Positions 16,195 to 25,880 of a stretch of 64,000 bases of DNA are shown one piece after another. The DNA comes from Streptomyces sp. NBC_00457 (GTDB lineage: Bacteria; Actinomycetota; Actinomycetes; Streptomycetales; Streptomycetaceae), in the NCBI RefSeq assembly GCF_036014015.1, contig NZ_CP107905.1:124001-188000 (forward strand). The letters are read 5' to 3'. Each line of letters opens with the position of its first letter. Positions within the stretch are counted from its first letter, which is position 1. The notes under the pieces were generated by a model. That model ran no database searches. It was given only the letters and a program-made list of their open reading frames with translations, and was not told where the DNA came from. The position numbers and the translations under genes are program-made.

Positions 16195-16735
16195 CGCATC
16201 GGATTTCTGTGAGCGGGGTTCACATCAACAGCCCTCCCCGACAGCGGTGCTGAAGCGCCGTCAGGAAGGCGACGCCAGCATTACGTGCCCGCCCCGCACC
16301 CCGCCACGTGATCATGGACTTACGGAACAATGCAGGGAAAGAGCCGGGCCCCGCTACCCTCACCCCGCGGGCAAGAACGACAGATATTTCAACCCTTTGA
16401 GGGTGAAACGTCACTTCTGCCCACGCCCCGTCGCGCATGCCGCATCATGGAAACCTGGGGCGCCACTCGACGCCGCACCACCGTGCGGTCCCCTGTGCTG
16501 AAGAAGGACCCAAGAGGGGACCGCACGGCGCCTCCCTCAAACCCCGCGCTCCTGCGAGCACACGCCCGGACAACGGCCCTCACCGACGCAGACGCGGGCG
16601 ATGCGATCGGTGTCATGGCTCTGGTGACGGACGAGGCTTGCCTGGGCGAGGCGGCCCTTCGTGGCGGTGTGCACGGGTCTGGCGGTACGGCGGTACGCCC
16701 GGACGTGACGGTTGGCGGGAAGGATTCGGCAGGGC
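16195..16735. other. Intergenic region, no gene seen
   Basis: About 540 bases upstream of the trio and downstream of the next minus-strand gene. Frames here are low-complexity Arg/Pro/Ala reads typical of GC-rich shadows. It presumably holds the trio promoter. Confidence 0.5.
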
Positions 16736-17668
16736 TCAGATACGAGGCCAGTCCTGGCCGGCGGTGACCTCGCGTGCGATGCGACGCCACTGGCCCTCCC
16801 GGCCGGGCAGGGGCCAGGCCCAGGTGGGCTGTTCCGCGGTGTTCAGGTCGTGGAGGAGGCGCACGAGCTGTGGGCCGGCGGTGGCGGCGCCATCCGGGAC
16901 GGCGGGACCGTGGACGGCTCGGAGTTCGGCGAAGCGTGCAAGTTCGTCCTCGTAGAAGCCCACGGATTCATCGATGCGCGCGGCCAGGTCATCGCGCGGC
17001 ACCGTGCGGTGCAACTGCAGCAGCGGAGGCTCGACGGACTCGGCGATCGCCGCTGCAAGCCGCGCGTGACCGTCGAGGATCAGATGGCAGTCAAGGCCGC
17101 TGACCCACCACAACAGGACGGGCGGGAGCGTCCCTTCACGGGCCTGTTTGCGGTACGCCTTGACCCGGCTGTCGCCGGGACCGGGCATCGGGCGCAGCGG
17201 AAGGACCTCCCATGAATGGGAATGAAGAAACCAGTCGATGTATCCGTCCGGATGGCCATCGACGAGCATCGCGCTCCAGTACTCAGCATGGGAAGCGTCA
17301 GCGTGGCGCCAGCGCCGGAGCGGACTCTCACACGAGAGCAGCCATCGGCCCTCGTGCAACGGGCTGTCCGGCGAGTCGATGAGGTACTGCGCGAATCGGT
17401 GAGCCCACCGTTCCGGGCTGCCCGCCAGAGCGCGCCCCACATCCGCACGCAACGGCGGGACGAAGGAGCGGTACTCATCCGTGCGCCAGAAGTCCACGCC
17501 CTGGAGGTGTTCGTCGACAATGGCGAGCAGTACAGGCTGCGACAGTTGGGAGACCAGCAGTCGCAGCCCGGCACTGAACACGCACAGCCCCGGCGGGTGG
17601 CGGTCCTCTATGTCCAGGGACAGGCCGATCCACGTGCCGCCGTCCCGCGTGACATCGCTGCGCTGCAT
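16736..17668 (-). CDS. Hypothetical protein with ParB-like motif
   Basis: 310 aa, no confident family. V-S-G-L-D-C-H-L-I-L-D-G-H-A-R-L-A-A-A-I (about residues 190-210) resembles the I-D-G-H-x-R-L-x-A signature of ParB/sulfiredoxin-like nuclease folds. The rest (W-R-T-D-E-Y-R-S-F-V-P-P-L, R-W-A-H-R-F-A-Q-Y-L) is helical and acidic. ATG 17668; stands alone, convergent with nothing. Could be a stand-alone regulatory or immunity-type protein. Confidence 0.6.
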   Translation of the reverse strand: MQRSDVTRDGGTWIGLSLDIEDRHPPGLCVFSAGLRLLVSQLSQPVLLAIVDEHLQGVDFWRTDEYRSFVPPLRADVGRALAGSPERWAHRFAQYLIDSPDSPLHEGRWLLSCESPLRRWRHADASHAEYWSAMLVDGHPDGYIDWFLHSHSWEVLPLRPMPGPGDSRVKAYRKQAREGTLPPVLLWWVSGLDCHLILDGHARLAAAIAESVEPPLLQLHRTVPRDDLAARIDESVGFYEDELARFAELRAVHGPAVPDGAATAGPQLVRLLHDLNTAEQPTWAWPLPGREGQWRRIAREVTAGQDWPRI

Positions 17669-17870
17669 GCCGAGAGCGTAGACGGCCGCTGCGGGTGGCT
17701 ACGGCGCCTTCATCCGTCCGGCCCCACCAAGGCGACTCCAGCGGGCCCCGGTTTGTGAAGCCGGCTCCGAGGCGTCTTCAGTCGGCCCCGTCCGTGACCG
17801 GCTCGGGGGACAGAGTGGGGCCGCCTCAAGCCGCCTGGGCCAACGTCGTCCGGCTTGCCGGTGGTTATAT

Positions 17871-18497
17871 CTAGCTCGCTGGGTGTGACGGCGCGGAGGT
17901 GAGCGTGTCCCAAGCGGCCATCGCGCAGGTGATGACCGTTTCCAGCTCGGCGCGAGTGGCGCCGTCACGGGCTTGTACGGATAGGCCTTGCACCACGGTG
18001 GTGTAGTAGCGGGCGATGGCGTCGAGGCTGGCGGGCGGCACGGCGAGGTCGCCGTCGGTGACGCCGCGGGCGAGCCGGTCTTTGTTGGTGCTGAGCATGT
18101 CGCGCCGGAGGTCGGCCAGGAACTCCCGGACCGCGTGGTTCTCAACGGCGCCGGTGGGCGCGGCCAGGATGAGCATGCAGCCGGGCGGCGCGTCCGGACG
18201 GGTGATCTCATCGGCGGCGGCGCGCAGCATGGCGTGGAACGCGGCGCGCGCGGTCGGCTGTTCGCGCAGCGCGCGCCTGGGCCGCTCACCTGAGGTCGTG
18301 CCGTAGAGCGCCATGACCTGCCGGAACAGGTCCTCCTTGCTTCCGAAGCACGCGTAGATGCTGGCCGAGGCGATTCCCATGGCCTGGGCCAGGTCGTTGA
18401 GCGAGGTGCCCTCGTAGCCCCGTTCCCAGAACAGCTCCAGCGCCTGGTGCAGGGCGGTGTCCGGGTCGAATGTGCGCGGCCTGCCGCGAGTGGCCAT
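17871..18497 (-). CDS. TetR-family transcriptional regulator
   Basis: 208 aa. N-terminal TetR HTH: R-T-F-D-P-D-T-A-L-H-Q-A-L-E-L-F-W-E-R-G-Y, then S-L-N-D-L-A-Q-A-M-G-I-A-S-A-S-I-Y-A-C-F-G-S-K-E-D-L-F. The C-terminal ligand domain is of the AefR/TetR_C_16-like type. Its promoter carries two copies of a motif also present before the SDR gene at 22.5 kb, so it may repress both. It is divergent from a truncated quinone-oxidoreductase gene, a common partner of this regulator type. Confidence 0.88.
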   Translation of the reverse strand: MATRGRPRTFDPDTALHQALELFWERGYEGTSLNDLAQAMGIASASIYACFGSKEDLFRQVMALYGTTSGERPRRALREQPTARAAFHAMLRAAADEITRPDAPPGCMLILAAPTGAVENHAVREFLADLRRDMLSTNKDRLARGVTDGDLAVPPASLDAIARYYTTVVQGLSVQARDGATRAELETVITCAMAAWDTLTSAPSHPAS

Positions 18498-18515
18498 CAG
18501 AATGCCTTTTCCTCA

Positions 18516-18592
18516 TTTTTGTCGTTCGATCAAGTTTACCTTGACCTGCTTCGGGGGCTATGAGCGCATGGCTGGTCGTTCGATAAACAAAA
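18516..18592. promoter_or_regulatory. Two TetR-type operator boxes
   Basis: Box A, TTTTTGTCGTTCGATCAAG, at 18516-18534, just upstream of the TetR start; box B, TGGTCGTTCGATAAACAAAA, at 18573-18592, before the fragment on the other side. Both share TGTCG/GGTCG-TTCGAT-(A)CAA with the boxes at 22635 and 22690. The placement suits autorepression. Confidence 0.5.
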
Positions 18593-18607
18593 CAGAGGCG
18601 ATCATCA

Positions 18608-18775
18608 TGAACATTCCCACGATCATGCGTGCGGCAGACGTCGCTGAGCGGCCCGCAGGACCTGCGCCTGATCGCCGACGCGCCAGTACTGAGCCCAGGC
18701 CCGGGAGAGGTCCTGATCCGGGCCACCGCATCCGGCGTCAACTTCGCCGACATCCAACGCCGGGTCCCTCGACAT
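18608..18775 (+). pseudogene. N-terminal fragment of a zinc-type quinone oxidoreductase (MDR)
   Basis: From 18629 the plus strand reads R-Q-T-S-L-S-G-P-Q-D-L-R-L-I, then P-G-P-G-E-V-L-I-R-A and S-G-V-N-F-A-D-I-Q-R-R, the standard N-terminus of NADPH:quinone-reductase-like MDR proteins. The likely original start (ATG at 18608 or 18626) is out of frame by a small deletion, and homology stops near 18770. Nothing of the nucleotide-binding domain follows here; a Rossmann fragment of the same superfamily lies at 31.9 kb. Confidence 0.65.
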
Positions 18776-19306
18776 GTGCCCACCAGCTCAATACGCGGGG
18801 ATCATCCTGAGGCGCTCGCCAGGTTCGCGACAAGGCTGCCATCTAGCCCGGTGCCTCAGGCTGCGTGTCGGCCCGTGCCGCAGATGCGACGATTACGTCA
18901 TTGCCCGTGGCGCGCCCCCGTCGCCACGGGCTCATCCACGCCAGCGGTCGCTCCGGCCCACCGGCCCCCGTCGAGGCCGGTGGCGGCCATCACGTGTCGC
19001 AGCTGCGGCGAGCGTGCAGCGGTGGCGGGCACTGCGGCGGTCCGTGAGAGCTGGTTCGGCCGGATGTGGAACGTTCGACTGGCGACCTGGTCAAAGACTG
19101 CGGAGGGCGGCTCCGGGTGCCGGCGCGTGGGCGCCTGCGGACCTGGAGCCGCCTTCGTCACTGACGTCGGGAGCCGCTCGTGCGGCGGGCGTCGGTGTCA
19201 GCCGAGTGCCAGGCGACCCGCCCGAGGGGGACGATTTTCTCCATGCCCTTCCCCGGTGGTGTGATGGCGTCGGCGGCCGCGCAGAGGCCTCGACGGGCTG
19301 ACGCCG
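18776..19306. other. Degenerate stretch, no gene seen
   Basis: About 530 bases between the broken oxidoreductase and the stop of the beta-propeller gene. No frame shows protein-like pattern; probably decayed sequence. Confidence 0.45.
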
Positions 19307-20977
19307 TCAACACCGCCGCGCGGCACACGTCTTAAATGCGTAGAACTTGTTGTTGCCGGTGAATCCGGGGATGTTGCTGTAGCCGGAACCCCAGAAGACG
19401 GTGCCGTTGGCGATCGCGGCTCCCGCGAGCACAGATCCGCCGGAGGCGAAGCTCCAGAGGATGGTGCCGGTGGCGGCGTTGAGCGCGAACATGTTGTTGC
19501 CGGCACCGGCCATCGAGGGGGCGAACACGACGCCGTTAGTCACGGCCAGCGGCCCCTGATCCGAGGCTCCGCCCGGGTCCGGGGTCTGCCAGAGGATTCT
19601 CCCGGTCGCCGGGTCCAGTGCGCTCCATGAGCCGTGACTGGTTGTCTGACCCGATGGCTGGAGGGTGTAGGTCTGGCCCTGGTAGTTGGATATGGCTACG
19701 TAGATCCGGTTGCCGTCCGTAGCGGAACCCCACTGGATCCCGCCGAGTGGCCCGCCTGGCCCAACCTGGGTGGCCCACAGGACCGCACCGTTGCGGTCGG
19801 GGTCGAAGGCGGCATAGAGGCCGCTCTTTTGGCCAGCGCCGAGGACAGTCTTGGGGCCGCTGGCCGTTTGGATGGTGAAGAGGTTGACGCCGCTGCCGAA
19901 GTCGTAGTCGGAGCCTGTCGGCTGAGGGCAGTTCGGTCCGGGGGGCCCGGACAGGCACGCCAGATTCCAGTCGTCACCGTTGGACAGGCGTTGTGACCAC
20001 GCGACCGACCCGTCCGTCATATGCAAGGCGACGATTGAGTCGAAATGGTCGTCCGGGGACAGGCACGATTCCTGAGTGCCGCCGCTGCTGATGCAGGACG
20101 TGTAGGCAGGCGCAGTCGGCGTGCTGTAGTTGTTGCCGGTGGTGGTGTACACGACACCCCTGGCCGGGTCCGGGACGACGGTGCTGCTCCAGACGGCGCC
20201 ACCGGTGTATCCGGTCGGTACCGTGGAGGTCTTCCACTTCAGGGCTCCCGTGCTCGCGTTCAGCGCGACCACGCTGCCGCGGAAGCTGCAGCAGGGGTAG
20301 CTGGGGTTGTCGGCCGCGGTCTCTTCGGTCGAGGAGACCCCGACGTAGAGCACGCCCTGGTAGACGATCGGTGATGCGGTGTCGATCGCGTATGGATGGG
20401 TGTCGAGTTGGGTCTTCCAACGGAGGGCACCGGTGGTGATGTCGATGGCGAGGAGCCAGGCGCCTTGCTGGGTGCCGATGTACATCGTGTTGGTGCTCGG
20501 GTCGACGTAGGGCGTGGTGCGGGAGACCACCTTGGCGGGCGGATTGGGGAAAACGCCCGGCAGATAGTCCGTCAGGATGTCCCGGGACCAGATGAGCCGG
20601 CCGCTGTTGGCCTTGACCGCGTACAGGTGCCCGGACCAGTCGGGGAAGTACACGGAGCCACGGGTCACGGCGGCACGCGCCGACACATCGCCGCCGGTCG
20701 TGAACGTCCACTTCTTTGCGAGGGTGCCTGCGTTGGTCGTCGTGATCTGGCTGTGCTGATCGACCGGGACGCTCGCCGTGTTGTTGGGATTTTGGCCGAA
20801 CATCGGCCATTCTTGGGCCTTTGTCACCGCGGTGGCCGCGTCCGCTGTGGTCTTCGGGAGGCTATACACCGTCGCTGCCGCCAGGGCCAGTACCGCGAGG
20901 AAGATCCCAGTTCGACGGCGCCACCATCGTGGTTGCGTGTCGTACCTTCTCGTCGCCGATGCAGGTCGGTCTGTCAT
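19307..20977 (-). CDS. Secreted PQQ-type beta-propeller protein (polyvinyl-alcohol-dehydrogenase-like)
   Basis: 556 aa. N-terminal signal or anchor (F-L-A-V-L-A-L-A-A-A-T-V-Y-S-L) after a basic R-R-R. The body is a series of PQQ/WD-like blades: L-Y-A-V-K-A-N-S-G-R-L-I-W, L-L-A-I-D-I-T-T-G-A-L-R-W-K-T, V-V-A-L-N-A-S-T-G-A-L-K-W-K-T, S-A-L-D-P-A-T-G-R-I-L-W-Q-T and M-F-A-L-N-A-A-T-G-T-I-L-W-S-F. A C-C pair (P-C-C-S-F-R-G) resembles the adjacent-cysteine disulfide of quinoprotein dehydrogenases. The likely role is periplasmic/extracellular alcohol oxidation with PQQ; no cytochrome-c CxxCH motif is present. Good GGGGGGAT ribosome site; single gene. Confidence 0.8.
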   Translation of the reverse strand: MTDRPASATRRYDTQPRWWRRRTGIFLAVLALAAATVYSLPKTTADAATAVTKAQEWPMFGQNPNNTASVPVDQHSQITTTNAGTLAKKWTFTTGGDVSARAAVTRGSVYFPDWSGHLYAVKANSGRLIWSRDILTDYLPGVFPNPPAKVVSRTTPYVDPSTNTMYIGTQQGAWLLAIDITTGALRWKTQLDTHPYAIDTASPIVYQGVLYVGVSSTEETAADNPSYPCCSFRGSVVALNASTGALKWKTSTVPTGYTGGAVWSSTVVPDPARGVVYTTTGNNYSTPTAPAYTSCISSGGTQESCLSPDDHFDSIVALHMTDGSVAWSQRLSNGDDWNLACLSGPPGPNCPQPTGSDYDFGSGVNLFTIQTASGPKTVLGAGQKSGLYAAFDPDRNGAVLWATQVGPGGPLGGIQWGSATDGNRIYVAISNYQGQTYTLQPSGQTTSHGSWSALDPATGRILWQTPDPGGASDQGPLAVTNGVVFAPSMAGAGNNMFALNAATGTILWSFASGGSVLAGAAIANGTVFWGSGYSNIPGFTGNNKFYAFKTCAARRC

Positions 20978-21713
20978 GTTCCATCCCCCCGTTTTGCTGA
21001 GTTGCTTGTTGTTGTGTCGGCAGATGCCGTCGCTGGTGAGAGGTGCATGTGCGGGAGCGGTTTCGCGGTTTCAGGCCACTACAGGCGGACGCCGCGCACG
21101 TGGACCGCGTGGCCTGGTGCGCGGCGCGGCAGAACCGATGGAGCCCGCCGAGCGGGCTGAGGTGATGTGAACGCGGGCTCGGCTGAAGGAGCAGTTGCGG
21201 GCGGTGCCGATGGCGGGTGCCAACGGCGCGGTGCGCGCCGGAGTTCGGCGGTTGACCGGTCGGCGTCGGAAGCTGGGTGAGGTGCGGGAGCACCCGCAGC
21301 CCAGGCCTGCTTTCCCGCCGAGGGCCGTCAAGACGCAGCGGACGCGTTCTTCCCCACGGTCGGGAAGAGCGCTCATCGCCGCGATCGCCTCAGGTGAGGC
21401 GATGGTTGCTTCCAAATATGGCCGCAGCGGTCTCATCGGGCTGACAGGTGATGCCCAGGTCCTCGGAGCGGCAGCGGCGGGGAGCCGGGAGGTTCGCAGC
21501 CGACCAGGGAGCGCACCGTGCCGCCGGCCCGGCGCCACACCGGGACGCTGCACGATCATCGCTGGCGACCGCTCACGGCCACGGCGCATCCGGTGACCGG
21601 GACGTCGCAACCGGGTACCGGTGCCCTTGCTTGCTCCACGCCCGGCACAGCCCGGCGGGCGCAGGCACCCGCGGGAGATCCTTCGTTCGTACCCCGTGCT
21701 TGCCCGGGATGGG
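20978..21713. other. Gene-poor stretch
   Basis: About 735 bases with no credible gene. It holds the promoter of the beta-propeller gene at its left end; the rest is Arg-rich shadow frames. Confidence 0.45.
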
Positions 21714-21746
21714 CGGACCGCCCCCCGGGGGGGGTGGGGCGGTCCG
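21714..21746 (-). terminator. Hairpin terminator after SDR gene
   Basis: Perfect 11-bp stem CGGACCGCCCC (21714-21724) and GGGGCGGTCCG (21736-21746) with a G-rich loop, 43 bases past the stop of the minus-strand SDR gene. On the plus strand it is followed by GTTGTTAC. Confidence 0.7.
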
Positions 21747-21788
21747 GTTGTTACGACTCTCTGCTTCCCCCTGCCGTTGTTGCCCAGC

Positions 21789-22511
21789 TCACGCCGGGGG
21801 CGCTCCCTGCGCGAGTTCGGCGAACTGGCGCTCAAGGATCTTGTCCGGGCCGTTGCGCCACATGTCGGTCATGGGCGCCATCGTGGCGTCGGGGAAGATG
21901 TCCTCCTCCCCCTTGTCCACCGCGTCGAAGATGGCCTGGGCGGCAGATTCGGGGGACGACTTGGGGATGGGGAGTTGGCGCGTCATGTCAGTGTCGATGG
22001 GGCCGGCCAGGACCGCGTGGACACTGACGCCCTGCCCGGCCAGGAACGCGCGCATCGTCCTCGTCAGGGAGAACAGGGCCGACTTCGAGATCGAGTAGGA
22101 CGGGAAAGGCGGCAGGGGTGAGAGCGCGGCCGCCGAGTTCATGGTGATGATGGCGCCGCCGGAACGGACCAGGGCGGGCTGGAACGCCTGGGTCACGGCG
22201 TTGGTGCCGTGAAAGTTGACCGCCATATGGCGTTCGAGAATGGCGGGGTCGAACGGGATGTCGGGAAGCATGATGCCGGCGTTGTTGATGAGGATGTCGA
22301 GCGACTCGACCTGTCCGGCGGCCGCCTGGATCTGTGCGGCGTCGGTGATGTCCAGCGTCAGGGGCGTCACCCGCGCGTCGGCGTCGGCCAAGGGCTGGCG
22401 CGTGCCGGCGTAGACCCGTGCCGCCCCCCGAGCGAGGGCCTCGGCGACCAGCGCCTTTCCGATGCCGCGATTGGCCCCTGTCACCAACACAGTCTTGCCT
22501 TCGATGCCCAT
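21789..22511 (-). CDS. Short-chain dehydrogenase/reductase
   Basis: 240 aa classical SDR. NAD(P)-binding T-G-A-N-R-G-I-G near residue 12, N-N-A-G-I-M near 85, catalytic Ser in I-I-T-M-N-S-A-A-A-L, and Y-S-I-S-K. Arg in the glycine-rich motif and T-R-Q-P after strand 2 suggest NADP preference. I chose ATG 22511, preceded by GGGGAGAAG; the frame extends 28 codons further without a ribosome site. Substrate unknown. Its promoter holds two TetR-type boxes. Confidence 0.88.
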   Translation of the reverse strand: MGIEGKTVLVTGANRGIGKALVAEALARGAARVYAGTRQPLADADARVTPLTLDITDAAQIQAAAGQVESLDILINNAGIMLPDIPFDPAILERHMAVNFHGTNAVTQAFQPALVRSGGAIITMNSAAALSPLPPFPSYSISKSALFSLTRTMRAFLAGQGVSVHAVLAGPIDTDMTRQLPIPKSSPESAAQAIFDAVDKGEEDIFPDATMAPMTDMWRNGPDKILERQFAELAQGAPPA

Positions 22512-22634
22512 GCTCTTCTCCCCTGTCAGATGCCGTGGCGTGCGGTGGTGGGGCCTGGCCTGAGGGCCCCTGGTCCTGCACCCGCTCGCCGACATGGCCG
22601 TGCAGGCGAGTTCTGTATGACCGGGCCAACTTTC

Positions 22635-22707
22635 TTTGTCGATCGACGAACAAATCGTCCCATGGCGTTCTGGCGCGGGTCAAGGAGATCTTGTTCGATC
22701 GACAAAG
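22635..22707. promoter_or_regulatory. Two TetR-type operator boxes upstream of SDR
   Basis: Box C, TTTGTCGATCGACGAACAAA, at 22635-22654 and box D, CTTGTTCGATCGACAAAG, at 22690-22707. Each is a near-palindrome around CGATCG with TTTGT/ACAAA flanks, and both match the boxes at the TetR gene promoter (18.5 kb). They lie 120-200 bases before the SDR start. Confidence 0.55.
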
Positions 22708-22726
22708 AATGTGCGCGGAACGATCG

Positions 22727-22975
22727 GGAGCCTTCGCACTCTTCGTCGGTGTGGCGATGTGCATGAGTCCCTTGCCGGCTATTGCCAAGACGCCCCCTCG
22801 GACATGAATCTGCTGCACCGAAATATCGGGCAGTTGACCATTGCCGCGGGCGTGATCGACGACGTGGTCGGATGGTTGCTTCTTTCGATCGTCTCCGCGA
22901 TGGCCACGACCGGCGTGAGCGGTTGGACGGTGGCGTCCTCGGTGGGCCTGCTCGCGCTCGCCGTCCCGGTGGCCG
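22727..22975 (+). pseudogene. Internal fragment of cation/proton antiporter gene (partial duplicate)
   Basis: About 245 bases nearly identical to 27595-27840 inside the intact antiporter gene. They encode A-F-A-L-F-V-G-V-A-M-C, then N-L-L-H-R-N-I-G-Q-L-T-I-A-A-G-V and G-W-L-L-L-S-I-V-S-A-M-A-T-T. Relative to the intact gene there is a 2-nt insertion after AAGACG (near 22793), which shifts the frame, and several substitutions. Neither end of the gene is present. Confidence 0.85.
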
Positions 22976-23327
22976 GTCACGCAGGCAGCCCGGCATCCGA
23001 CTGGGCGTCAGTTCTTCGGCCGGGGACCACTGGAGGCCAAGGGCGCCCGACTGCTCAGGCCCGGTCGGCATCTCAACACACGGAAAAATGGCGGAAGTTC
23101 AGGGGTGGCGGGCACCTGGGGCGCATATGAGCGCGATGCTGAGTCCCAGGAGGACCCGCGCTCTGAATCCGGCGTCGGAGGTGTGAGATGCGGAGAGTGC
23201 GCGACCACACGGTGGTGGCTCCCCCACGCGCCTACTGGTCACCGGGGAAGCGCTGTGCAGCTAGCTTCAACCCCCTCTCCACGCAGGGCGTATCGGTTGA
23301 GGCGCTCGAGGCGCGAGCCCTGAGCCG
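22976..23327. other. No gene seen
   Basis: About 350 bases between two gene fragments. No protein-like frame; probably a junction of rearranged DNA. Confidence 0.4.
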
Positions 23328-23668
23328 ATGCCTCGCCGCGGCGGCGCCAACCTCGCCCGGCGCTTCTTCCGGATCGCCGTCAGGAATACCACCGTGGCCT
23401 GGCAGCTCGCCGTGGGCGGTGACCTGTCGCTGCCCGAGGTGGCGGGGCCGCGCCCGCTCGGGTGCGGGTCGTCAACGCGTACGTCGGTCAGCTGCAGGCG
23501 GCGGGCGCCCACGATCCCGCGGTCACCGAGCAGTTCTGCGGGTGGGCGCGCTGGTCGATCCGCCTTGGCGTCTGCGGCGGCCCGCCATGGTGCTGCGGGT
23601 TGCCCCCAGCCGACTGCGCCGCAGGCTCGCCGACAGCCGCCCCGCAGGGAATATCCGTCACACCGAAC
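23328..23668 (+). pseudogene. C-terminal remnant of an FAD-dependent monooxygenase
   Basis: Across three frames the plus strand spells [20 protein letters not shown], then [13 protein letters not shown], then [14 protein letters not shown], then [17 protein letters not shown]. This is the C-terminal pattern of the large actinobacterial FAD-binding monooxygenase (KMO-like) group. At least two frameshifts; no N-terminal FAD domain remains. Confidence 0.6.
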
Positions 23669-23682
23669 GAAAGGGTGGCCCC

Positions 23683-24528
23683 ATGACGACCTCGTCCATT
23701 CGCGAACGTGAGCTCCGCGTCGCCGGCATCCGCACCGTCTTGCGCGAGTCCGGCCCGGCCGACGATCGCGAGGCCGTCGTCTTCCTCCACGGCAGCCCCG
23801 GCTCCAGCGCCGACTGGATAGGACTCCTCGACAGCATCGGCGGCAAGTGCCGCGCAGTGGCATGGGACGCCCCCGGCTTCGGTCGAGCCGCCAAGCCGAG
23901 CGACTTCCCGCACGCTGTCGAGGGGCACGCCGCCTTCATTGGCACGGCCCTCGACACCCTCGGCATTGACCACGCCCATCTCGTCGTCCACGACTTCGGC
24001 GGCCCCTGGGGCCTCACGTGGGCCGCCGCCCACCCCGAGCGCTTCGCCAGCGCCGTGCTGATCGATACGGGTGTGCTCTTCGGCTACCGCTGGCACGCCC
24101 TGGCCCGGATCTGGCGCACACCGGTGTTGGGGGAGCTCTTCATGGCTACCGCCACCAGGCCCACATTCCGTGCCCTTTTGCGCCGCGGCAATCCGCGAGG
24201 CCTTCCGCGGGAGTTCATGGACCGCATGTACGACGACTTTGACCGCCGCACGCGCCGCGCCGTACTGCGCCTCTACCGGGCGACCGATGCCGCGGCAGCC
24301 ACAGGGCCGCTCTCCGCCGTGCTGCGGCCGTTGCGCCGCCCCGCACTCGTGATCTGGGGTGCCCACGACCCGTACCTGCCCGTCGCGCAGGCCGAGATCC
24401 AGCGACGTACCTTCCCGGACGCCGAACTGGTGATCCTCGATGAGAGCGGGCACTGGCCCTTCATGGACGCACCAGAGGCCGTCGCCGCCGCGGTGACGAA
24501 GTTCGTCCAGCATGCGGCCGGGCACTGA
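23683..24528 (+). CDS. Alpha/beta hydrolase with Asp nucleophile (dehalogenase/epoxide-hydrolase type)
   Basis: 281 aa. Oxyanion-hole motif [10 protein letters not shown], nucleophile elbow V-V-H-D-F-G-G-P-W (Asp, not Ser), acid region I-W-G-A-H-D-P-Y-L and catalytic His in E-S-G-H-W-P-F-M. An Asp nucleophile in an H-D-x-G-G elbow is typical of haloalkane and fluoroacetate dehalogenases and epoxide hydrolases. The leaving group is unknown. Start at ATG 23683. It stands between fragments and an AhpD-like gene, with no clear operon. Confidence 0.85.
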   Translation: MTTSSIRERELRVAGIRTVLRESGPADDREAVVFLHGSPGSSADWIGLLDSIGGKCRAVAWDAPGFGRAAKPSDFPHAVEGHAAFIGTALDTLGIDHAHLVVHDFGGPWGLTWAAAHPERFASAVLIDTGVLFGYRWHALARIWRTPVLGELFMATATRPTFRALLRRGNPRGLPREFMDRMYDDFDRRTRRAVLRLYRATDAAAATGPLSAVLRPLRRPALVIWGAHDPYLPVAQAEIQRRTFPDAELVILDESGHWPFMDAPEAVAAAVTKFVQHAAGH

Positions 24529-24751
24529 CCCGCTCTCTTCGCCGCATCGCATCGCCCGGACCGCTCCTCCCGACGGTCTCAACCACCAGCACCCCGCCTG
24601 CCCTGACCCCACCTGTGGCCCTCCGCCCTCGACACGGACCCGTGGACATGCCCGAAACACTCAGGGAGTAGTCCACTCCCCCTACGGAGGCGGAACATGG
24701 AGCGGACCCATATCACTGCCACGCCGTTCCGCTCGCGAGAGGACATCCGCC

Positions 24752-25291
24752 ATGCCGCACATCGCCATCGACAACGATCAGCCCGGGATCCGCGGGTTGA
24801 TGATCCAGCGGCCGGACACCGCCGCCCCGCTCAGCCAGTTAGCCGAGACGCTCCTGCGCTCCCCCCTGTCGCTTCCGCCCGGGGAGCGGGAGTTGATCGC
24901 CGCTTACGCGTCCCACCTCAACTCCACGCCCTTCTGCTCCGGTTCGCACGGGGCGTTCGCCGCCGCCCAGCTCGACGGCGGGCACGAGCTCGTCGACGCC
25001 GTGCTCGCAAATCCCGACACCGCGCCGATCACACCGCGACTGCGGGCACTGTTGCGGATCGCAGCCGAGGTATGCGGGCCGGTACGACCCCTCACGGCCG
25101 ACACAGTCGCCGCCGCGCGGGCGACCGGCAGCGACGACGCGCAGATCCACGACACCGTCTTGATCGCCGCCGCGTTCTGCATGTACAACCGCTACGTCAC
25201 CTGCCTCGATACCGAACTTCCGGACGATCCGGGCTACTTCGAGGAGGGTGCGAAGCTGATCGTCGCCCAGGGGTATGCCTCCGAGACCTGA
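24752..25291 (+). CDS. Carboxymuconolactone decarboxylase/AhpD-family protein
   Basis: 179 aa helical protein of the AhpD-like group. The redox motif is S-T-P-F-C-S-G-S-H-G near residue 55: one Cys and the His are kept, but the first Cys of the usual C-x-x-C is replaced by Thr/Pro. It probably acts as a one-Cys peroxidase-related or uncharacterised redox protein rather than a full AhpD. Good ribosome site (GAGAGGA) before ATG 24752. Confidence 0.8.
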   Translation: MPHIAIDNDQPGIRGLMIQRPDTAAPLSQLAETLLRSPLSLPPGERELIAAYASHLNSTPFCSGSHGAFAAAQLDGGHELVDAVLANPDTAPITPRLRALLRIAAEVCGPVRPLTADTVAAARATGSDDAQIHDTVLIAAAFCMYNRYVTCLDTELPDDPGYFEEGAKLIVAQGYASET

Positions 25292-25880
25292 GACGCCCGC
25301 CCACGCCGCGTCGAAACCGTGGGGGCACCGGCACCTGCTGCACCGCAGCCGGCCACCGGTGAAGTCGGTGGCGCCGAGGGTCATCAGTGGGGGCAGCGAA
25401 GACCGGCTGGCGCTGGGCGTGTACGACGAGATGCTGGTCGACCAGATCACCCTGCCGCAGGCCGGACCGATGCGGGTGTGGTCCCCTACCCGGCACGGCG
25501 TGCAACTCGCCTCCGAGTTGCACGGGCGCCGGCCATCGCGGACGGTGTCCGATCCGAGCCCTTCTCCAGCAGCCTGTCCCAGGGCAACCTGCCCTCCTCA
25601 ACTGGCACGGAACCTGATCCGGAACCAAACACCAATCACAGGACCAAACGCTCAGTAGGCCCTGCACGCCTCGGGGGAGGCAGATGATCGTCGTCACGGC
25701 ATACCCAAGACCGGCAAACCAGGCAGCTCGCGATCGCGCAATGACTATGGATGCTGCCGTTGGTTCAGCAAGTTGAAAGAAACCTCCTGCCCGGGTGCCG
25801 CCTACGCTCCGAGGGCGAGGGACGTACGTGCCCCTGTGCGCGACTCGTTCATCTGACGGCGGAAATCGAGGGAGTCTAGT
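25292..25880. other. No recognised gene
   Basis: About 590 bases. A short plus-strand stretch near 25400-25530 (L-A-L-G-V-Y-D-E-M-L-V-D-Q-I) reads somewhat protein-like, but I cannot name a family and it has no start; possibly another fragment. Confidence 0.35.

Noticed and set aside
25275..25658. 127-aa plus-strand ORF after the AhpD-like gene
   Set aside because: No ribosome site, no family, low-complexity tail; listed only as unexplained sequence.
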